Source: DASPSM01 sp963800135
Lineage (GTDB): Bacteria; Planctomycetota; Planctomycetia; Planctomycetales; Planctomycetaceae
Length of the DNA: 64,000 bases
Assembly (NCBI GenBank): GCA_963800135.1
Contig: CAWCZR010000016.1
Span: forward strand, 1 to 64,000
Reading direction: 5' to 3'
In this document: positions 10,301-23,299 of the stretch, piece after piece
Layout of the letters: each line of letters opens with the position of its first letter
How positions within the stretch are numbered: position 1 is the stretch's first letter
The notes under the pieces: model-generated
The model's database searches: none
The model's input: only the letters and a program-made list of their open reading frames with translations
What the model was told of the DNA's origin: nothing
Position numbers and translations under genes: made by a program

Positions 10301-11043
10301 CGCCGAAGGTGCCGTCGACCGTGGGGAAGGCCCGCACGTCGGCGAAATAGAGTTGGTGATCCATCAGGAAGAACGGAAACAGCTCGACGGGAAAGAGCGA
10401 CAGAATCCTGGACCGGACCTTGTCCGGAGATCCCCGCCGCCCGCACCTGCACCGCAACCAGGTCTTCCCGATCGAAATAACTAGGCTGTCCGTTGGGCGA
10501 GTTGGCGTTCGGAGCGGGCGGATTGGGCGGCGTGATCGTCGGTGTCGAATTGTTGGGAGTCGTCGAGCTGGGAGTTGAATTCTTCGGCGCGGACCCGTTC
10601 GATCCCGGAATGCTCGAAGAAGCTGGCGTCGACGATGAAGCATTGGCAGCCGGCGCGCTCGACGACGAGCCGGAGTTGGCCGAATTTGTGCCTGTCGAGC
10701 TAGAGCTTGTCGAGCTTCCGCTTGTCGCATCGGCCGCAGTCGAAGTTGCGGAGGCAGGGACCACCGCGGGCATTTTGGGCGGCGACGAATTCGTCGGTTT
10801 GCCGCCGCCGTTTGATTTTGCGTCTCCCGATTTCGCGGAGGAACCTGGCGCGGTCACCGGCGGAGGCGTCCAGGCGGGCGCGTCGTCCGGCATCGACGGC
10901 GCGGCCGGTGTCGCAGGGAGGGGATCGTCGGGCGCAGAGTCGCAGCTGCACCCGCCAGGAGGGCGAGGGCCAGTCCGCCGGTCAGCGCAGCGGCGCGCGC
11001 GGGACACTCGCACCGTCGATTTGTCGACGAGGAAGAAGTCCAT
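7320..11043 (-). CDS. Giant outer-membrane protein: Ser/Pro linker, inverse-autotransporter-like barrel, parallel beta-helix passenger (frameshifted)
   Basis: The probable start is ATG 11043 (MDFFLVDKSTVRVSRA), followed in a neighbouring frame by LTGGLALALLAGAAA, a signal peptide interrupted by a pair of indels near 11000 and 10945. Residues about 45-215 are low-complexity Ser/Pro/Asn/Thr. After another break at about 10400-10440 comes a beta-barrel section with alternating aromatic strands: NVGLGYRIYNPSLDRVFGIS, GWYDADGTRDPYFQQFGVSL and WDWRANVYVPFGQ. This resembles the barrel of intimin/invasin-type inverse autotransporters. The next ~850 residues are repetitive NTxxxG strands (SIENVTINNAGNNGILLVNS) of a right-handed parallel beta-helix, ending at TAA 7320-7322. 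N-terminal barrel and C-terminal passenger is the type V e secretion order. Likely a surface adhesin or structural protein. The Asn/Gly/Thr-rich composition is typical of large planctomycete surface proteins. Confidence 0.7.
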
Positions 11044-11429
11044 CACAGTCGGTCCTGCGTATTCAGACGCGCTGCGAAACACTTCGCGGCCATGCAGGTT
11101 CACGAAGCAGCGTCACGAATGGGGAGGGGTGATCGAGATTTTGTGGCAGGGAGGGACTCGGCCGAAGCGCGGCGCGCATCGATGACGAGCGATAAAGTCT
11201 GCGAGAAATCAGGAATGCAGGCTGGAAGGGTGGAGGCAGGATGTGGAGAGAGGGGTAGAAATACTCGCACCCGCCAAATGTGTCAATACGATCCCGCGCC
11301 GCGGCTTCGCCTGCGAGGACACCGACCTTGCGGTAAACAGCGGTTCGTCGTCGGGAAGATGCGTGTGCATGGCACACCTCCTTTCAAATTGAATCACGGG
11401 AAACGCCACGGCGTCGCCGCCATCCGGGT

Positions 11430-11876
11430 TCATCGTTTCGCCCCCACATTCATTTTGACTGAATCGGGAGCGCCCGCCTCGATCCACGCACGCACCGTCT
11501 CCTTCTCCGTCGGCGTGAGCGGTCCCCGTGGAGCGCCGGGGGGCGGCATCTCGTCGTGCTCGACGAGTGCCCACAGCTCGGACTCCGCGGGCCGGCCGGG
11601 AACGATCTTCTCCGGGTCCGCGGCCAGCCGCTTGAGATCGAGCACGTAGCCGAAGCTGCCTCGGGGCCGGGGCAAGTCGGGACCGTGGCAGCCGGCACAC
11701 TTGGCCTGAAAAATGCCGTGTACCGCCGCGTCCGCCAGATTTGCCGCCCGCGCTTCGGTTTGAATGGGCGGCGATTCGGCCCGACTTGGAGAAGCCGACC
11801 GACCGGCGCCGGCCCAGAAGCCGACTCCTGTAGAGGCGGCGACAAATGGAATCAACGCGAGCCACCATTTGCTCAT
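11430..11876 (-). CDS. Membrane-anchored monohaem c-type cytochrome (PSCyt-like)
   Basis: From ATG 11876 the product is about 148 residues: an N-terminal membrane helix (MSKWWLALIPFVAASTGVGF), a short Ala-rich linker, then a cytochrome c fold with the haem motif CAGCHG and a distal Met in EHDEMPPPGAP. The order HGIFQAKCAGCH, LKRLAADPEK, EMPPP and PLTPTEKETVRAWIEAG is that of the Planctomycete cytochrome C domain (PSCyt1), here standing alone. An in-frame ATG at 11903 adds nine residues but would spoil the signal. It follows the metallophosphoesterase gene on the same strand after 98 bases, so an operon is likely. It probably works as a periplasmic electron carrier. Confidence 0.75.
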   Translation of the reverse strand: MSKWWLALIPFVAASTGVGFWAGAGRSASPSRAESPPIQTEARAANLADAAVHGIFQAKCAGCHGPDLPRPRGSFGYVLDLKRLAADPEKIVPGRPAESELWALVEHDEMPPPGAPRGPLTPTEKETVRAWIEAGAPDSVKMNVGAKR

Positions 11877-11974
11877 TTGGTACCAACCTTCGATCGCACG
11901 CATCTGAGCAGCGTGCTCGTTGAGAGATTATCTCGCGGGCGCGGATTACCCGGGCGTCCGCGCGACCCTCGACC

Positions 11975-12949
11975 TTACCCCTCAAGCGTCGCATCGACGA
12001 TTGCCAGCGAGCCAGCGTTCTCGACATAAGAGACGGCCGTCAAACCGAGCATCGATCGCAGCCGTTCCGCCGGCAAATCGCGCATCGGGCCCGGCGTGCC
12101 TCTTCCCGGTTGCGACTGCGGAAACGCAGTCGAGCGGGCCGTGTGAAAAGTCACGCGCCCTTCCACCTTCTGCATCACCTGATGGATATGGCCGTTGAGC
12201 ACGGTCAGCGAGCCGAAGCGTCGCAGGATCCGCAGGGCCTGCGCGGAGTCCTGCGTGCCCCAGCTCCATTTCTCGTAGACCGACCAGAGCGGCACGTGCG
12301 CGAACACAACAACGGGCGTGCTGTCGGCCAGCCCCGCCGCGTCGCGCTTGAGCCACTGCAATTGCTCCGGGCCGATCACACCCAGTCCCCCGTCCTTGCC
12401 GGACTTCGCGGTGGCCACGTTCACCAGGCCAATGAAGTGGACCCCCTGCGAATCGAAGCTGTACCACCCGCTCCCCAGAGTCCCACGGCCGTAGCGATTG
12501 AGGTACTCGCGGTTTCCGTCGCTTTCAAAATCGTGTTCGCCCGGCACGTAGAAGATGCGGCCGGTCTTCGCCTCCTTGAGCAGTTCGGCGACCGCATCAA
12601 ATTCCTCGGGACGGGCCGAGTGCGTGATGTCGCCGGTATGCAGAATGAACGCGGGCGGCTCGGGCAGCGCATTGATCCGGGCAATCGTCTGCTTGAGCGT
12701 GCCGGCGACGTCCTTGTTCGGGGCGCGGCTGAAGCCGAGATGGCTGTCGCTGATCTGCACGAACGACAGGCTCGAGCGGGTCGTCGCCGTTTGCCCGAAG
12801 ACTCGCGACGTGGCGACCCCGCCGGACATTCCCCAAACGAGCCCCGTGCCGACCCAGGCCATGCACTTGAGCATGCCCCGGCGGTCGATGCCGTCCTCGT
12901 GATTGTTGGTTGAAGACGAGGATGGAAATAGCGTCTTGTCGTCGCGCAT
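11975..12949 (-). CDS. Tat-exported calcineurin-like metallophosphoesterase
   Basis: ATG 12949 is preceded by AGGAG at the right spacing, which fixes the start even though the frame stays open to 13435. The product is 324 residues. A Tat-like leader (DRRGMLKCMAWVGTGLVWGM) is followed by the metallophosphatase motifs: DSHLGF (D-x-H), HTGDITHS (GD-x-x), GEHDFES (G-(N/E)-H-D), a late FAHVPLW and NGHIHQV (GHxH). The Asp, His and Asn/Glu residues coordinate a two-metal centre. The second Asn of the usual GNHD is Glu here, as in several related planctomycete proteins. Substrate unknown; location periplasmic. It lies upstream of the monohaem cytochrome in the same orientation and diverges from the sigma factor at 13097. 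Confidence 0.8.
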   Translation of the reverse strand: MRDDKTLFPSSSSTNNHEDGIDRRGMLKCMAWVGTGLVWGMSGGVATSRVFGQTATTRSSLSFVQISDSHLGFSRAPNKDVAGTLKQTIARINALPEPPAFILHTGDITHSARPEEFDAVAELLKEAKTGRIFYVPGEHDFESDGNREYLNRYGRGTLGSGWYSFDSQGVHFIGLVNVATAKSGKDGGLGVIGPEQLQWLKRDAAGLADSTPVVVFAHVPLWSVYEKWSWGTQDSAQALRILRRFGSLTVLNGHIHQVMQKVEGRVTFHTARSTAFPQSQPGRGTPGPMRDLPAERLRSMLGLTAVSYVENAGSLAIVDATLEG

Positions 12950-13096
12950 CGAAATCTCCTGGGCAACAAATCGCGGAACGGACTGAAACAGGCCACCGAC
13001 ATCCGTACCGGGCCCGTCCCCAAAAAATTCCCGACAAAAATCTCGGATGAGAAAATTGGACAAGGGAATAAACGGCGGCCGCGGACGGTAGGATAG

Positions 13097-13686
13097 ATGG
13101 GGTGTCGCTCGCTCGGCGGCTGTTGGGATCTCTCGCCGCGAAAAGGTCCCGGATTTGGAAACTCGCATTTGGAATCCGATGAGCGGAGGCGGTTTGCAGA
13201 TGTCACGCTGCCTCATCTCGATGCTGCTTACAACCTGGCCCGCTGGTTGACGCGGGACGAGCACGCCGCCGAGGACGTGGTCCAGGAGGCGTACCTTCGT
13301 GCTGCGCGGTACTTCGGCAGCTTCCGCGGCGGCGACGGGCGACCCTGGCTGTTGGGAGTGGTGCGTCGTGCGGCATTCGACTGGCACAATCGGCATCGGG
13401 GACCAAGCGCGGTCTCGTTCGACGACAACTTGCACGATCAGGGCGACACGTCGGCTGACCCTCAGCAGCTCGTTCTTCGCAAGAGTGACGAAGCCAGCGT
13501 GCGCGACGCCTTGGCCGAATTGCCGTTACCCTTGCGCGAGGTGGTCGTGTTGCGCGAGCTGGAAGCTATCAAGAGATCGCCGCGCTCGTCGAAATTCCGA
13601 TCGGCACCGTGATGTCGCGCCTGTCGCGGGGGCGTCAGCAACTTCAACAGCGATTGGCCGGCTGCGTGGGCGAGGACGCGAAATGA
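13097..13686 (+). CDS. Sigma-70 family (ECF) RNA polymerase sigma factor, one frameshift
   Basis: Region 2 is intact: HLDAAYNLARWLTRDEHAAE, then DVVQEAYLRAARYF and RPWLLGVVRRAAFDWHNRHR. Region 4 starts as LAELPLPLREVVVLRELE and then loses its frame near 13567. The next frame continues QEIAALVEIPIGTVMSRLSR and GRQQLQQRLAGCVGEDAK to TGA 13684-13686. About 196 residues when repaired. The stop overlaps the ATG of the anti-sigma gene (ATGA at 13683), a classic sigma/anti-sigma coupling. The true start may lie downstream of 13097, because the first 30 residues (MGCRSLGGCWDLSPRKGPGF) do not look like a sigma factor. Trigger unknown. Confidence 0.75.
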
Positions 13687-14472
13687 ACTGCCAGGACGTC
13701 CAACACCTGTTGTCGGCCTACGCCGACGGCGAGCTGGACCTCGTCCACAGCCTGCAGGTCGAGGAGCATCTCGCGAGTTGTCCCGCTTGCGCCGGGGCCG
13801 AAAAGAACCTGCGCTCGCTGCACACGGCGCTCGCCGCGCCGTCGCTGCGGTACGGGGCACCCGCGGCCCTGCGCTCAGGTTCATGCCTCGCTCGACGAGG
13901 CACCCTCCTTAACTGCGAACAGGCCGGACGTTGCGGAGCGGGAAGCGTGGCAGCTACCGGTAGCGCTCGCTGCCGGATTCCTCGTGATGATCGGCGTCGG
14001 TGCGACGCTGGGCATTTTGTTGTCGCGGGGAAGAACCGCGAACGGCCGGGCGGAGGACTGGGTTTTGGCCGGACACGTCCGCTCGCTGCAGGTGAATCAT
14101 CTGACCGACGTGGTTTCGTCGGATCGGCACACGGTGAAACCCTGGTTTCGAGACAAGCTCGATTTCTCGCCGCTCGTCCCGGACCTGGCTGCGGACGGCT
14201 TCCCGCTCACGGGCGGACGCCTCGACTACCTCGACGGTCGTCCGGTCGCCGCCCTGGTCTACCAGCGCGGCAAACACGCGATCAACGTTTTTACCTGGCC
14301 GACCGACAATACAGGCGACAAACCGACGCGCGATTTCAGCCGCCAGGGATTCCAGCTCCGCGACTGGCAGCGGGGCGGCATGAACTACTGGGCGATCTCC
14401 GACCTCAACGACGAAGACCTCGACCAGTTCGTGCGACTCTTCCAGCAGCACGCAAACGCACCGCAGCCGTGA
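13683..14472 (+). CDS. Membrane anti-sigma factor with zinc-finger domain, one frameshift
   Basis: The N-terminal 60 residues are a ZAS-type anti-sigma domain: MNCQDVQHLLSAYADGELDL, then VEEHLASCPACAG, giving the zinc ligands H-x3-C-x2-C. The frame is lost near 13873. The next frame carries the transmembrane helix LPVALAAGFLVMIGVGATLG and an extracytoplasmic domain of about 145 residues (EDWVLAGHVRSLQVNHLTDV, then DYLDGRPVAALVYQRGKHAI), ending NAPQP at 14472. This outer domain is the sensor-like part of anti-sigma factors of this type. Start codon overlaps the sigma gene stop, so production is stoichiometric. It presumably sequesters the upstream sigma factor until an envelope signal arrives. 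Confidence 0.75.
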
Positions 14473-14494
14473 ATCCTTGCGAGTGCATGTCGAC

Positions 14495-15333
14495 TCAGCC
14501 CAGAGGTGGCAACCCCACGCGTTGGCAGCAACCGAGCAGCGGGCAGATCGGGCATTGCGGGCGGCGGGCGATGCAGATGCGTCGGCCGTGGTGGATCAGG
14601 CGGTGGGAGAAATCGACCCACTCCGATTGCGGGATCAGCTGCATCAGATCCTGTTCGATCTGTTCGGGGTTCGTGCTCTGCGTCAGGCCCAGCAGGTTGG
14701 TGATTCGTTTGACGTGCGTGTCGACGACGATGCCGGTGGCGATGCCCCAGACCGTTCCGAGCACCACGTTCGCCGTCTTGCGGCCGACACCCGCCAGCGT
14801 GACGAGTTCGTCGAGCGTGCGGGGAATTTCGCCGCCGAACTCTTCGACCACTCCCTTGGCCATGCCGCGCAGGCTGGTCGCCTTGGCCCGAAAGAAGCCG
14901 GTCGAGCGAATCATGGCTTCGACTTCGCCCTGGTCGGCCGCCGCCAAGGCACGAACGTCGGGGTACCTGGCGAATAAGCCGGGCGTCACCATGTTGACCC
15001 GTTCGTCGGTGCACTGTGCCGAGAGGATGGTGGCGACCAGCAACTGGTAGGCGTTCTTGTGCGTGAGGGCGCAGACGGCGTCCGGATAGGCCTTGGCCAG
15101 CGCGCGGACGACTTGCTTGGCCTGGGCTTTCAGATCGGTCGGCGCTGACGTGCGCTTCGCGGTCGCCGGCGCGCGTTTGGATGACGGCGCCGGCTGGCTC
15201 TTGGCCTTGGTGGTCGCACCGGCTTTCGCGGGGCCCTTGGCAGCCCCTTTGTTCGCGCGCCGGCCGTGGCGCGGGAAGGCGCAGACGGGCGCTTTGGGGG
15301 TGCCGGATGGGCCGTTTTCGCGGTTCTTGCCAT
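14495..15333 (-). CDS. nth: Endonuclease III (DNA glycosylase/AP lyase), one frameshift in the N-terminal extension
   Basis: Base-excision-repair enzyme that removes oxidised pyrimidines and nicks the resulting abasic site. The core from LLVATILSAQCTDERVN onward is intact. It has the helix-hairpin-helix LAGVGRKTANVVLG with the catalytic Lys, the catalytic Asp in IVVDTHVKR, and the C-terminal four-Cys iron-sulphur loop (CIARRPQCPICPLLGCC). A 70-residue Lys/Ala/Pro-rich N-terminal extension begins at ATG 15333 and changes frame somewhere around 15250-15300; without the repair the first in-frame start lies inside the core at 15043. The extension may be a DNA-binding tail. It converges with the anti-sigma gene, 22 bases between stops. 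Confidence 0.88.
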
Positions 15334-15512
15334 CGTCGAACTTCCTGGAAGGCCTATTTCAGCAGTGGGCAGCCGGCGGGGTCCCGGATAAGATTCCCGG
15401 TGACGCGAGTGATGCCTTTGTCCACGCCCGACCCATTCGAGTCAAGCGGGCGCGCCGACTTCCCATTCCGGACTCGAAGGCGCGAACGCGCGTCGGGCGA
15501 GCTTGGCCTGGG

Positions 15513-15902
15513 ATGAGCGAATATCCCGACAAATACCTGGAGGGCGTTCGGCTCTTCAACGAGCAGGAGTTCTTCGAGTGCCACGAGGTGCTCGAGGAAC
15601 TCTGGTCCGAGACGCTCGGCGACGAAAAAAAATTCTATCAAGGGCTGATCCAGGCGGCCGTAGCCTTGTTTCATTTTGGCAACGAAAACCTGGGCGGAGC
15701 GCGCAAACTCTACGAATCGTCCCGATCGAACCTGCAGCGTTACGGTTCTTTTTATCAGGGGCTGGACCTCGAAAAATTCCACGCCGACATGAAAACCTGC
15801 TTCCGCGAGCTGTTGGAGGCCACCCAGGCCTATCCGGCGGGCGTAGAATTGGTCGAAGAGCGAATTCCGACGATTCAACTCGCTGGGGTTAAGGAAGAGT
15901 AA
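15513..15902 (+). CDS. DUF309 domain protein
   Basis: A 129-residue helical protein. The DUF309 signature is clear: YLEGVRLFNEQEFFECHEVL followed by EELW, then FYQGLIQAAVALFHFGNENL. These conserved Glu and His residues are thought to bind metal, but no activity is established. I chose ATG 15513 (MSEYPDKY) because everything upstream in the same frame is low-complexity. The stop TAA shares one base with the ATG of the LON-domain gene (TAATG at 15900-15904), so the two are co-translated. Confidence 0.8.
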   Translation: MSEYPDKYLEGVRLFNEQEFFECHEVLEELWSETLGDEKKFYQGLIQAAVALFHFGNENLGGARKLYESSRSNLQRYGSFYQGLDLEKFHADMKTCFRELLEATQAYPAGVELVEERIPTIQLAGVKEE

Positions 15903-16720
15903 TGAGCAAGCCGTTCGACGTTCGCGATCAGCTTGCGACTTTCGCGGGGACGGCGCCGCTGTTCCCCCTGCCCGACGTCGTTCACTTTCCACACCTGCTC
16001 TTGCCGCTGCATATTTTCGAGCCCCGCTATCGGGAGATGATGGCCGACGCTCTCGAGGGAGACCGCCTGCTGGCGATGGCGCTGCTCAAGCCGAGCTTCG
16101 ACGCAACGGCGGGCTCGCCGCCGATTCACGACACGGTGTGCCTGGGCCGCATTACGGCGAATCAGCAGACCGAAGACGGCCGCTACTATCTCGTGCTGCA
16201 AGGCTTGTCGCGAGCGCGGATCGTCCGCGAAGAGAGCGACGACCTGGCCTATCGCGTGGCTCAGCTCGAGCTGCAGCCCGATCCCGAATGTCCCTTCTCT
16301 ACCGCCACTGCCAACGCACACCGGCGGCGGTTGTTGATGGCATTCCGCAGTCTGTTTCCCAAACACAACCTCGACCGCGTGCTCCGCCGAGCCCTCAAGG
16401 AAGCAGTGCCGCTGGGCATTTTGTGTGACGTGCTGGCCGATGCCATGTCGATCGACTCGCAAACGGCCTACCGAGTGCTCGCCGAGACCGACGTGAAGGA
16501 GCGCTGCCGCCTCGTGCTTCGGTTGATCCAGGAACGCCTGGACGAGGGATCGGCGGACGATACCCCGGCCCTCAAATGTGCGCCCCCGATTGGGCCGACA
16601 CCAGCAGCGGCTGGCCGCCCCAGTTCAGTCAGAACTGATTCGTTTTTAACCGATCAATCTGAGCGGATTGGGTCTCACCTCAATAATCGATTCGTTCGGG
16701 CGCGGACACTGCTCTCTTAG
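15902..16720 (+). CDS. LON peptidase N-terminal (substrate-binding) domain protein
   Basis: Encodes 272 residues. Residues 15-200 follow the LON substrate-binding domain: TAPLFPLPDVVHFPHLLLPL and HIFEPRYREMMADAL are the usual PLFPLxxVVFPGxxLPLxIFExRYxxM motifs, followed by IGRITANQQTEDGRYYLVL-like strands (observed CLGRITANQQTEDGRYYLVL). There is no AAA+ ATPase or Ser-Lys protease part, so this is the stand-alone form found in many bacteria, which may recognise unfolded proteins. The last 50 residues are Pro/Ser-rich and unrelated. Coupled to the DUF309 gene upstream. Confidence 0.8.
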   Translation: MSKPFDVRDQLATFAGTAPLFPLPDVVHFPHLLLPLHIFEPRYREMMADALEGDRLLAMALLKPSFDATAGSPPIHDTVCLGRITANQQTEDGRYYLVLQGLSRARIVREESDDLAYRVAQLELQPDPECPFSTATANAHRRRLLMAFRSLFPKHNLDRVLRRALKEAVPLGILCDVLADAMSIDSQTAYRVLAETDVKERCRLVLRLIQERLDEGSADDTPALKCAPPIGPTPAAAGRPSSVRTDSFLTDQSERIGSHLNNRFVRARTLLS

Positions 16721-16896
16721 CCGTCGCATCCTCGCGAAGGGTCCGGCCGCGGCTTATACTGGAAGTACCCACCCCCCCAAAGCCTTCGCCCGTTTGCCCC
16801 CTCTAAGGGTGACCGGGCGACCAGGACACGCCGTTTAACTCGCGCTGCAGGGATGCGCTCTTTAATCGTCGGTTTGCCAGCGCAGGCTCCCGTCGC

Positions 16897-20039
<3,143 letters not shown>

Positions 20040-20056
20040 GTCAGAAGAAAAGAATC

Positions 20057-20135
20057 TTTGAACAGGAGGTAACAAGAGGCAACAGAATCGATCCGCTGGG
20101 TTTTTCCGTCTTTCCTCCGTTACCTCCTGTTCAAA
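20057..20135. repeat. 17-bp perfect inverted repeat between the PSD1 and DUF1501 genes
   Basis: Arm TTTGAACAGGAGGTAAC at 20057-20073 is repeated as its exact reverse complement at 20119-20135, with a 45-base loop. The hairpin starts 18 bases after the PSD1 stop. It could act as a transcription terminator, an mRNA processing or stability element, or be a copy of a small dispersed palindrome. Confidence 0.75.
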
Positions 20136-20192
20136 ACCCAAGAATTTGTTTTCGCCTTTTCGGAATCGACTTCCAAGCGTGGTGCTGACCCG

Positions 20193-21630
<1,438 letters not shown>

Positions 21631-21989
21631 GCGCGCGGTCGCTCGTTCGTCGCCGAGACGCGACTCCCGGAGTCGAGTCACTCAGTATCAACTCGCGCCG
21701 AGTGACGATGTGCGAATGCTCCGTGTCTTGAGAGCGCTCACGCTCCGCGCGCTGTCGGACCGCGCCCATCAGTAGTTTTACCGATGCAATCTCACGGTAA
21801 ATTCATACTGCCACGGTCGTGATTCTCGGTGGCAAAAAATTACTGATGTTAAGCGAAACTTTACCGATCGCTGCCAAAATTTACACACTTCGCCACTAGT
21901 GTTGGGCCAAATCAAACGACACCGTGTTGGCAGGCCGCGAGACTCGGCCGAATTGCGCCGACCACTCTCTCCGAAAAGGATTCCGATCC
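21631..21989 (+). promoter_or_regulatory. AT-rich leader with nested inverted repeats upstream of the DUF1559 gene
   Basis: This 359-base spacer becomes markedly AT-richer from about 21767. Two nested palindromes are visible: CATCAGTAGTTTT (21767-21779) against AAAAATTACTGATG (21835-21848, one mismatch), and inside it TTTACCG (21777-21783) against CGGTAAA (21795-21801). A ribosome site AAAGGA lies about 10 bases before ATG 21990. The palindromes could be a terminator for the DUF1501 gene or an operator for the DUF1559 gene; the sequence does not decide. Confidence 0.4.
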
Positions 21990-23192
21990 ATGTCGCGACG
22001 ACGTCGAGCGTTCACGTTGATCGAATTGCTGGTGGTAATCGCCATCATCGCCGTACTCGTCGCGCTGTTGCTGCCCGCCGTGCAATCGGCGCGCGAGGCG
22101 GCCCGCCGCACGCAATGCCGCAATAACCTCAAGCAGATCGGCATCGCGCAGCACAACTACATCGACGTGAACCGCTGCTTCACGCCGTCAAACATGACGG
22201 GCCCGGGACCGATCAGCAAGGTGGTCAACAACAACGGCAGCTGCCCCGAAATTCCGGACGGCATCGATTGCTCGAACGTCCATTTCTGGGCCGAGTTTCT
22301 GCTCCAGTATTTGGAAGGGGACAACGTCTACCATCAGATCTGCATGAACCAGCCGATTTATTCGCCCGTCACGATTTGCGAGAGCAACAAAGCGGGCACG
22401 CTGCACCAGGTTTGGTGCTTCCCAAACTCCGACCATTGCTGCGCGTGCGGCGGCGGGTCTCCGGGCACGGCGCCCGCCGGCACCGTGATCCCCAGCTACA
22501 CCTGCCCCTCGGCCCCGCGCTCGCAGAACCCCTTCCTGCAAAGAACGACCGATAATTGCCTTTCGCTTCTCTTGAAGGCTTCGCGCGGCACCAACACGTT
22601 CATCAGCCCCTATTGGGCGGGCGCCAACGACTACACGGCGATCAACGAATACACGGGCTCGCTGCAGTCGTATTACAAGTTCATCAATCCCGACTCGGCC
22701 GAACGCAGCAATCTGGGCATCCTCGAGCAGCACGCGCTGGGCATCACGGTCGAGTCGGTCCTCGACGGCACCTCGACCACCATCCTCGCCGGCGAACTGG
22801 CCGGACTGCCCGACCTGTGGCATCGCGGCGTGAAGGTGCCGCTCACCATCGAGAACACCTTCTTCGCTGAATTCGCGGGCTTTCCCGGCGTGGTCGGCAA
22901 CGACGGGGGAGGCTGCTGGGCGTGCGTCGAGAACGCGGTGAACGAGCTCTCGGGCACCGACTTCACGGGTGTCAACAACGCGCCCGTCGAAAAGGCGCCC
23001 GTCTTCACGCCGGTGTGCATCATGAACTGCTCCAACGAAGTGAGCGGCGGCCTCTACAGCTTTCACCCGGGGAGCTGCGGACTGTTGATGGCTGACGGCT
23101 CGGCCCACATGGTCAGCGAAAACATGAGCGTCACCATCTTCTGCCGGTTGGTGAGCCGCAACGGCCATCAACCAGTCACCGACGGATTCTAG
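21990..23192 (+). CDS. DUF1559 protein with type IV pilin-like N-terminus (1)
   Basis: Encodes 400 residues. Start fixed by ATG 21990 with AAAGGA upstream and by the prepilin motif directly after it: RRRRAFTLIELLVVIAIIAV, then a hydrophobic helix to LLLPAVQSAREAARR. The DUF1559 core follows: CRNNLKQIGIAQHNYIDVNR, ITVESVLDGTSTTILAGELA, and the C-terminal FHPGSCGLLMADGSAHMVSE, where the common form is SxHPGGxNxxFxDGSV. These proteins are probably cleaved by prepilin peptidase and assembled as pseudopilins; planctomycetes carry many copies. The central part (about residues 80-250) has many Cys, which is unusual. A small lipoprotein gene follows, as is common for this family. Confidence 0.88.
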   Translation: MSRRRRAFTLIELLVVIAIIAVLVALLLPAVQSAREAARRTQCRNNLKQIGIAQHNYIDVNRCFTPSNMTGPGPISKVVNNNGSCPEIPDGIDCSNVHFWAEFLLQYLEGDNVYHQICMNQPIYSPVTICESNKAGTLHQVWCFPNSDHCCACGGGSPGTAPAGTVIPSYTCPSAPRSQNPFLQRTTDNCLSLLLKASRGTNTFISPYWAGANDYTAINEYTGSLQSYYKFINPDSAERSNLGILEQHALGITVESVLDGTSTTILAGELAGLPDLWHRGVKVPLTIENTFFAEFAGFPGVVGNDGGGCWACVENAVNELSGTDFTGVNNAPVEKAPVFTPVCIMNCSNEVSGGLYSFHPGSCGLLMADGSAHMVSENMSVTIFCRLVSRNGHQPVTDGF

Positions 23193-23299
23193 AACGTCGT
23201 CCCAGCGGCCGGCTGCGGGAAGCGGGATCTCACGCAAGGTGAACGCGGCCCAAGTGACGGCGCGCAGCGGCCTCCCTGCGCCGCCAGTGAGGTTTTCCC

